A stretch of DNA of 5,286 nt from Oribacterium sp. GTDB taxonomy: Bacteria > Bacillota_A > Clostridia > Lachnospirales > Lachnospiraceae. How positions within the stretch are numbered: the stretch's first letter is position 1; every line of letters begins with the position of its first letter. Of this stretch, positions 1 to 5,286 are shown one piece after another. The translations under genes were made by a program, and so were the position numbers. The notes under the pieces were generated by a model. It saw only the letters and a program-made list of their open reading frames with translations. It had not been told where the DNA came from and did no database searches. Where the stretch lies: contig JAGAXP010000060.1 in NCBI GenBank assembly GCA_017940955.1, forward strand, positions 1-5,286, read 5' to 3'.

Positions 1-3000
1 GACAGAATAGAGGTGTTGTTACCGATATTGACGGCAATTACTCCATTGAAGTGTCTGGAGAGAATCCCGAGCTTTGCTTTTCATATATAGGCTACAAGCC
101 TCAGACCGTGAAAGTAGGGGATAAAACAACCCTTGTAATCTCTCTTATACCAGACACAAACACACTCAATGAAGTTGTAGTTACCGCATTAGGTATCAAA
201 CGAGACAAAAAGATGCTTGGGTACGCCGTTCAGGATGTTAAGGGCGATGCACTTAACACCACGGGAGATCCATCAGTAGTAGGCGCTCTTGACGGAAAAG
301 TAGCAGGCTTGCAAATGAATACCGCTTCGACCGGATTAGGCGGTTCTACAAAAATCACCATACGAGGCAATTCGTCGTTAACCGATAACAATCAGCCTTT
401 ATGGATTGTAGATGGTGTACCTTTTACCGATAACAACAGTTCTGATGCCTCTGCCTATGGAGGTTATGACCGAGGAGGCACATCTTTTGACCTGAACCCA
501 GAAGATATCGAGTCGATATCTGTTCTTAAAGGTCCGAATGCAGCAGCCCTTTACGGTTCGCGCGCAGGTAATGGTGTTATCCTTGTCACGACAAAGAAAG
601 GCAGTAGCAAGGCCGGATTTGGAGTAAGCTATTCCGGATCATTCACTTGGAGCCAAGTCGCAGGTTCAATCAAAATGCAGAAAATCTATGGTCAGGGATC
701 CAATGGCACAATTCATTACGAAACAGACAGCGAAGGGAATCCACTGAAGATCAATGATACTGGCGCATTCGGTCCTAAGTTTGACGGCTCATTACAGCCT
801 AACTACCTTGGGGAAATGATTCCATATGTTTATGACGGAGACAAACTTAAAGATTATTTCCGCACCGGTTTTTCGCAGTTCCATACCGTCGCATTGAGCA
901 ATATGACTGATAAAAGCAATTATCGTTTGTCTGTAGGCTACAATGACAACAGCGGTCTTTTTGATGGAGAGAAACTGAAAAAACTGAACATTGATTTTTC
1001 AGCAGGCGCAACAATCAACAAATGGCTGAAAAGTGAAGGTAAAGTTTCTGTATCAAACACCAAAGCTGAAAACAGACCATACACCGGTCTGCTCGGAGAG
1101 GTCGGACAACTGCTCATGATTCCCGGTAATGTACGTCTCGAAGACCTAAAAACATATAGCAATGATATTCGTCCTCATGTTAACTGGTATGGACCCGATA
1201 TGACGTATTCAAATCCATATTTCGTGCGTCATCGTCTTCAGAATTCCGACGAACGTTGGCGCGCATTTGGCTTTTATGGTCTTACCGTTACGTTCAATGA
1301 CTGGATGCACCTTCAGGCAAAATACGCATTTGATTACTATCGTACCCGTATCGAAGAAACCGATTTGGGTCTTGCCATCAACGCCATATCCAATGGCACT
1401 ACAACATGGCAGGAACAAATGATTGATGACAGCATGAACCGTTCGGAAATCAATCATTTTGAACAGAATATATCGGCTACTCTCATTGGCGACAAAAGCA
1501 TCAACGACAATTGGCGCATAGGCTTCACTGCCGGCGGCAACATAATGTATCAAAAATATGAGCTTTTCGGTGCCTCTGTACAGAATATGCTGAACAAGGA
1601 TAACTGGATATTTAATACCGGTAATAAACTGACTTCAGCAACAAACGACGGACATAACCGTGCCATGTACTCGGTATTCGCATCCGCTCAAATTGCTTTC
1701 AAGGAATTCCTGTCGCTTGATCTCACCGCACGTAACGACTGGTCTTCAACACTTCCAAGCAAGCATAATTCATTCTTCTATCCTTCAGCCAACCTCGGCT
1801 TTGTTATCACTGATTTTGCACGAAGAATGGGTAATGGGCTCCCGGATTGGATTACATTCGCCAAAGTTCGTTTGTCGGCAGCACAGGTAGGTAAAGATCC
1901 GGACCCATACAATTTGTATAACGTACGAATGTTTGAGTTCCAGATGGGCGACCGCAAACCCATTCCCAATACTATTAAGATGAATTCCAATCTAAAACCG
2001 GAGATCAAAACATCTTATGAGGTTGGTTTGGATATGAAATTCTTTGCCAATCGCCTGGGATTTGATTTCACATATTACAATTCCAACACCAAAAACCAAG
2101 CAATGCTTGTAGATGCCTCTGCACCTTGGACGCAACAATGGGTTAACGCCGGTCGTATCACAAACAAAGGTGTCGAGTTAATGGTTTACGGTACCCCGGT
2201 AATGACTAAAGACTTTACATTTAATCTGAGTGTAAACCTCGCGCATAACAAAACTATTGTCGATGAATTAGCCGATGGTGTGAACCGCATTTATTTCAAT
2301 GGCGATCCAAATATGCCCGTTAAGGTAGGTGCTGTTCCCGGAGGTAAGCTTGGTGAAATATATGCCAACAAACTTATGAAACGTGATGCTGCGGGAAATG
2401 TTATTATCGGTACAAATGGCCTCCCGATGACAGAGACCGGAAACGGTAATCTTGAACAGTATCTCCTTGATCATCCTATAGGAAATATACAGCCTGACTT
2501 GCTCATGTCTGTTACCCCTTCTTTCAAATGGAAAAATCTGTCATTTTCAGCAATGTTCGATATGAAATTCGGAGGCGATATTGTCAGTGTGTCTGAAGGC
2601 ATGGCAACTAAAAATGGCTTGTCTGAACGCACGGCCTATCGAGGCGAGTTTAAAGAACTCAATGGAATCAAAGATTACTACATGGTAGTTCCCGGAGTTA
2701 AAGAGGATGGTTCAGTGAATGATATTCCCGTCTCAGCTCAGCGCTATTATTCGACAATAGGCCTCTACAAGAGTGAAAGTGGTTATGCTGAAGAGTTTGT
2801 GCACGATGCATCGTATATTAAGCTCAAGGAACTCTCGGTAGGATATACCCTGCCGAAAAAATGGCTGAGCAAAACACCTTTCACAAACCTGCGTGCAAGT
2901 TTTGTGGCTCGCAATCTTTGCTACCTCATGAAACATTGTCCAGGTAATCCCGAAGGAGGTTACGATACTTCCATGTTCTCTCAAGCTCTTGATTTCTTGG

Positions 3001-3050
3001 CAGTGCCATATACCCGTACTTATGGCTTTACTGTGAATGTTGAGTTCTGA
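1..3050 (+). CDS. SusC-like TonB-dependent outer-membrane transporter, 5'-truncated by window edge
   Basis: SusC/RagA-family TonB-dependent transporter, which imports oligosaccharides across the outer membrane with a SusD-like partner. The first complete codon is at 3 and 1015 residues are visible. The frame opens inside a carboxypeptidase-regulatory-like domain (VVTDIDGNYSI at residues 5-15, then FSYIGYK at 26-32). The GTG at 51 is an internal valine codon, not the start. NEVVVTALG (56-64) marks the end of this domain. The plug follows, with the SusC signature QPLWIVDGVPF (131-141) and SISVLKGPNAAALYGSRAG (171-189), ending near VTTKKG at 195-200. The rest is the beta-barrel, closing with YTRTYGFTVNVEF and the C-terminal Phe typical of outer-membrane barrels. 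Probably about 60-80 residues are missing, including the signal peptide. The gene is intact to its TGA, with no frameshift. The family is certain; the substrate is inferred only from neighbours. Confidence 0.97.
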   Translation, partial: QNRGVVTDIDGNYSIEVSGENPELCFSYIGYKPQTVKVGDKTTLVISLIPDTNTLNEVVVTALGIKRDKKMLGYAVQDVKGDALNTTGDPSVVGALDGKVAGLQMNTASTGLGGSTKITIRGNSSLTDNNQPLWIVDGVPFTDNNSSDASAYGGYDRGGTSFDLNPEDIESISVLKGPNAAALYGSRAGNGVILVTTKKGSSKAGFGVSYSGSFTWSQVAGSIKMQKIYGQGSNGTIHYETDSEGNPLKINDTGAFGPKFDGSLQPNYLGEMIPYVYDGDKLKDYFRTGFSQFHTVALSNMTDKSNYRLSVGYNDNSGLFDGEKLKKLNIDFSAGATINKWLKSEGKVSVSNTKAENRPYTGLLGEVGQLLMIPGNVRLEDLKTYSNDIRPHVNWYGPDMTYSNPYFVRHRLQNSDERWRAFGFYGLTVTFNDWMHLQAKYAFDYYRTRIEETDLGLAINAISNGTTTWQEQMIDDSMNRSEINHFEQNISATLIGDKSINDNWRIGFTAGGNIMYQKYELFGASVQNMLNKDNWIFNTGNKLTSATNDGHNRAMYSVFASAQIAFKEFLSLDLTARNDWSSTLPSKHNSFFYPSANLGFVITDFARRMGNGLPDWITFAKVRLSAAQVGKDPDPYNLYNVRMFEFQMGDRKPIPNTIKMNSNLKPEIKTSYEVGLDMKFFANRLGFDFTYYNSNTKNQAMLVDASAPWTQQWVNAGRITNKGVELMVYGTPVMTKDFTFNLSVNLAHNKTIVDELADGVNRIYFNGDPNMPVKVGAVPGGKLGEIYANKLMKRDAAGNVIIGTNGLPMTETGNGNLEQYLLDHPIGNIQPDLLMSVTPSFKWKNLSFSAMFDMKFGGDIVSVSEGMATKNGLSERTAYRGEFKELNGIKDYYMVVPGVKEDGSVNDIPVSAQRYYSTIGLYKSESGYAEEFVHDASYIKLKELSVGYTLPKKWLSKTPFTNLRASFVARNLCYLMKHCPGNPEGGYDTSMFSQALDFLAVPYTRTYGFTVNVEF

Positions 3051-3079
3051 TTAAGTAATTTTAAATATTGAAATATCAT

Positions 3080-4912
3080 ATGAAATCAAATAGATTCATG
3101 GTTTTGGCTATGACATCCTTCCTGCTCATTGGTGGAATGTCATCATGTTATGACCTTACTGAGTTGGGCAAAGATCCTTACGCCCTACCTAACAAAAACA
3201 CAGAAGAAGGAGGCGACGGTCCGATAAATCCGGAAGGCGAATATGGAGATATTGATATCTCCTATGAAGTTACCGACCCGGAAGCGTTGGCGCAGATAAA
3301 AGACGATCTTGCCGCAGCTTCTGCAACATTCCGTAACTTCCTTTATGAAGGATACTACAACGATTATCAGATTACGACTAATCTGACTCATGATATCTAT
3401 GCTGGATACACCGGCAATAATAAATCAAACTTTGTAGGTTCTGCTCCAGACTACAACTATGCCGACGGATGGAGCTCTTCTCGCTGGCGCCACTTCTATG
3501 TCGATCGTTGCAAGGAATATGCTTCATTGCTCCGTGCCTTCAAATTCAGTCCCAACCCGGAACGATACGTAAACCAGTATCACATCACACGTATCTATTT
3601 CGCATTTCTTGCGCTCGCAAATACAGATACCTATGGAGACATGCCGTTCAAGATCTACGCATCAGTTCAGACTCCTGAGACCAATAATGTTCCTTATGAC
3701 ACTCAGGCAGATGTTTACGATGGCATGTTCCGAATGCTTAGGCAAGCCGTAGACGCAATAGATCCTGATGACGCATCGCAGTTTGTCATTGACACTGACG
3801 ATATTTGTTATCATGGAGATGCAAAAAAATGGTTGCGCTTCGCAAATACTCTTCGTCTGCGACTGGCTTGTCGTATTTCAAACATCGATCCAGAAAGAGC
3901 CAGACAGGAAGCTCAAGATGCCTTGTCCAATAAATGGGGTCTGATGGAAAGCAATGATGATAACATGAAAACAGTTCCCCGTTACGCTCCTGTTGAAGCC
4001 GGGGGTATCAATGACGGTGGTCAGGAAAACGTATTGGCCATGTGTTCTGTCATGTATAACGGAGATTGTGTTATGGGTTGGGATTTAGAGAACTACTACC
4101 GTACACTTTCCACTGGTGGCTCAACCTACATAATAAAACAAGGTCGCAAAGATCAGATTGAAAAGATTATTGATCCCCGATGTCTGGTATGTTGGTATCG
4201 TACGGGGATGACAGCCAGTACACTTGCTGCCGGAGAAGAAAGCCTTCGAGAAGATTTCAAGGGTTGTCCAAAAGGATTTGCAGATGTTACGATGTTGGCT
4301 CCTAACCAGTTCTCTCTTACTCGTACAGCTAAAGATCCCGCAAAATCTAAATATCACGATCCGAAATCATGGTTCAATTGTGCGGAACCTACTGTATGGC
4401 TTGGTTATGCCGAAAGTCTTTTCCTCCGTGCAGAAGCTGCTCTTCGTGGTTGGGGATCTGGCAACCCTGAAGATCTTTACCGTCAGGGAGTGCAGGCGTC
4501 TATGGATTATTACGAGATTTCTGCAACAGAAGCTCAAAGCTACATCAATGGGCTGGTGGCTCTTAATGACGGAACTTTCGGTTCAGGAGACAAAGAGAAA
4601 ATTCTCGAAGCAATTATCACTCAGAAGTGGATGGCAGTGTTCCCGAATGGCAATGAAGGCTGGGCTGAGTTCCGTCGCACGGATTATCCCAAACTTATGC
4701 TTCCGCTGAATAACGCTTCTGGTGGCGATGTCCCTGAAGGACACTTCATCAAGCGTCTGCTTTATCCTAATTCCGAGAACTCAAACAAGGCGTTTACAGA
4801 AAGTGACATGCCTGCAAAGAACTCACAGGGCCGACGCCTCTGGTGGGATGTGTCGGACGATGTACCTTCAAACTTTGGTAACAGCGGTGCACCCCTCCGC
4901 ATTCGTAGATAA
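3080..4912 (+). CDS. SusD-like (RagB/SusD family) nutrient-binding outer-membrane lipoprotein
   Basis: Surface glycan-binding lipoprotein expected to form the lid of the upstream SusC-like transporter. It is complete at 610 residues, a usual to slightly long size for SusD proteins. The ATG at 3080 is preferred over an in-frame TTG at 3068 because it gives a compact lipoprotein signal peptide: MKSNR, a hydrophobic core, then a lipobox ending MSSC with Cys23. An acidic, Gly/Pro-containing linker (about 38-68) precedes the helical fold. SusD-type landmarks are YQITTNL (96-102), DTYGDMPF (183-190), KKWLRFANTLRLRLACRIS (249-267), YAESLFLRAEAALRGW (443-458) and QKWMAVFPNGNEGWAEFRR (515-533). The last resembles the subgroup Pfam calls SusD-like/outer-membrane starch-binding (PF12741 or PF12771; subgroup not verified). 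The gene begins 29 bp after susC with no terminator between them, so the two are almost certainly cotranscribed. The ligand-binding residues cannot be assigned from sequence alone. Confidence 0.96.
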   Translation: MKSNRFMVLAMTSFLLIGGMSSCYDLTELGKDPYALPNKNTEEGGDGPINPEGEYGDIDISYEVTDPEALAQIKDDLAAASATFRNFLYEGYYNDYQITTNLTHDIYAGYTGNNKSNFVGSAPDYNYADGWSSSRWRHFYVDRCKEYASLLRAFKFSPNPERYVNQYHITRIYFAFLALANTDTYGDMPFKIYASVQTPETNNVPYDTQADVYDGMFRMLRQAVDAIDPDDASQFVIDTDDICYHGDAKKWLRFANTLRLRLACRISNIDPERARQEAQDALSNKWGLMESNDDNMKTVPRYAPVEAGGINDGGQENVLAMCSVMYNGDCVMGWDLENYYRTLSTGGSTYIIKQGRKDQIEKIIDPRCLVCWYRTGMTASTLAAGEESLREDFKGCPKGFADVTMLAPNQFSLTRTAKDPAKSKYHDPKSWFNCAEPTVWLGYAESLFLRAEAALRGWGSGNPEDLYRQGVQASMDYYEISATEAQSYINGLVALNDGTFGSGDKEKILEAIITQKWMAVFPNGNEGWAEFRRTDYPKLMLPLNNASGGDVPEGHFIKRLLYPNSENSNKAFTESDMPAKNSQGRRLWWDVSDDVPSNFGNSGAPLRIRR

Positions 4913-4921
4913 AACACAAAA

Positions 4922-4956
4922 AACTTGCCGGCAAAAACAAAAAGTGCCGGCAAGTT
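4922..4956. terminator. Perfect 12-bp-stem hairpin in the susD-to-enzyme gap; terminator or attenuator
   Basis: The arms AACTTGCCGGCA (4922-4933) and TGCCGGCAAGTT (4945-4956) are perfect reverse complements around the A-rich 11-nt loop AAAACAAAAAG. The hairpin starts 9 nt after the susD stop codon and ends 55 nt before the next ATG. On the + strand the 3' side lacks a real T-run (ATACCTGTTTATAAC follows), so it may be a weak terminator, an attenuator or an mRNA-end stabiliser. On the - strand the hairpin is followed by a T-rich tract, the complement of ACACAAAAAA just before the stem, which looks like a classic intrinsic terminator. The remaining gap (4957-5011) is A/T-rich with no recognisable Bacteroidetes promoter. 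Confidence 0.7.
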
Positions 4957-5011
4957 ATACCTGTTTATAACAATCAATATCATACCAATTTAACATTATA
5001 ATATTAAAGAA

Positions 5012-5286
5012 ATGAAAATCAGAAAGCAAATTCTGGCCTTGACGATCATGCTGTCGGCCATGACAACTGCCAGAGCCCAGCAGCCGTATAGCGGATGCTG
5101 GTTTCCCGATGATGTAATCAACTGGTCGCCTGAGACTGATGCCGACGCAAAGTTCAACCGTTCCCGCATACCTCTGCAGGCACGCATTGACAACCATTAT
5201 GGAAGCGGTCAGATAGAGACTGCTACCATTACAAACAAAATGTGTTCGCTTACTCCCTCGCAAGGTGACAACAACTTCCTTGCTTA
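5012..5286 (+). CDS. Secreted GH85-like endo-beta-N-acetylglucosaminidase, N-terminal part only (3'-truncated by window edge)
   Basis: Ninety-one residues are visible before the window ends. The ATG at 5012 is supported by an in-frame TAA at 4991-4993 and by the signal peptide that follows: MKIRKQ, the hydrophobic core ILALTIMLSAM, then a likely signal peptidase I site ARA|QQ after residue 22. The mature N-terminus carries CWFPDDVINWSPETD (29-43), AKFNRSRIPLQAR (46-58) and MCSLTPSQGDNNF (77-89). From memory these resemble the start of bacterial GH85 catalytic domains (CWHPD..WSPE, FNRS..PL..R, MCS.TPSQG.NNF). GH85 enzymes hydrolyse the GlcNAc-beta-1,4-GlcNAc core of N-glycans by a substrate-assisted mechanism using an Asn/Glu pair. 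Those residues lie beyond the window, so activity cannot be judged. The gene follows susD on the same strand after 99 bp and probably belongs to the same locus. The alternative is another secreted glycoside hydrolase or an uncharacterised PUL protein. Confidence 0.75.
   Translation, partial: MKIRKQILALTIMLSAMTTARAQQPYSGCWFPDDVINWSPETDADAKFNRSRIPLQARIDNHYGSGQIETATITNKMCSLTPSQGDNNFLA

Noticed and set aside
51..53. GTG at 51 as the start of the SusC-like gene
   Set aside because: The frame is open to the window edge and the upstream codons encode VVTDIDGNYSI, a conserved part of the N-terminal domain, so the true start lies before the window.
381..436. Repeated 11-mer ACCGATAACAA at 381-391 and 426-436
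   Set aside because: Both copies are in frame and encode TDNN in the plug domain. There are only two short copies with no further extension, so chance or local protein similarity explains them.
3068..3079. TTG at 3068 as the susD start
   Set aside because: It adds only MKYH before a standard lipoprotein signal that already begins with ATG at 3080.
4224..4709. 161-codon open frame overlapping susD in another frame on the + strand
   Set aside because: It lies wholly inside the well-supported SusD-like gene, has no recognisable domain, and looks like a chance shadow frame.
4997..5002. TATAAT just upstream of the enzyme gene as a -10 promoter box
   Set aside because: Bacteroidota primary sigma factors use a TAnnTTTG -7 element, which is absent here. 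In an A/T-rich leader this match is expected by chance, and it sits only about 10 nt from the ATG.
4955..5263. 102-codon open frame on the - strand over the gap and the enzyme start
   Set aside because: It is antisense to a signal peptide and GH85-like motifs on the + strand, and its own translation shows no family features.

Overview
The window reads as part of a polysaccharide utilization locus (PUL) from a member of the Bacteroidota, most likely order Bacteroidales. The evidence is a tandem SusC-like/SusD-like pair, A/T-rich leaders without clear Shine-Dalgarno sequences, and a glycan-degrading enzyme encoded downstream on the same strand. The exact genus cannot be fixed from this sequence; a gut Bacteroides or Muribaculaceae-type organism would fit, but that is inference.

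Layout, all on the + strand: (1) 1-3050, a SusC-type TonB-dependent outer-membrane transporter whose 5' end lies outside the window; the visible frame opens inside its carboxypeptidase-regulatory-like N-terminal domain. (2) After a 29-bp A/T-rich gap, 3080-4912, a complete 610-residue SusD-like surface lipoprotein. (3) A 99-bp intergenic gap carrying a perfect 12-bp-stem hairpin at 4922-4956. (4) 5012-5286, the first 91 residues of a secreted protein whose N-terminus resembles family GH85 endo-beta-N-acetylglucosaminidases; the gene runs off the 3' edge.

Working model: the SusD-like lipoprotein captures an oligosaccharide at the cell surface and sits as a lid on the SusC-like transporter, which imports it using TonB energy. 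If the GH85 call is right, the substrate is probably an N-linked glycan, since GH85 enzymes cut the GlcNAc-GlcNAc core of N-glycans. The hairpin between susD and the enzyme gene may lower enzyme expression relative to the transport pair.

No RNA gene, mobile element, CRISPR array or clear promoter was found. I see no undescribed system here. The points most worth checking are the substrate implied by the GH85 neighbour, the asymmetric hairpin, and the predicted location of the enzyme.
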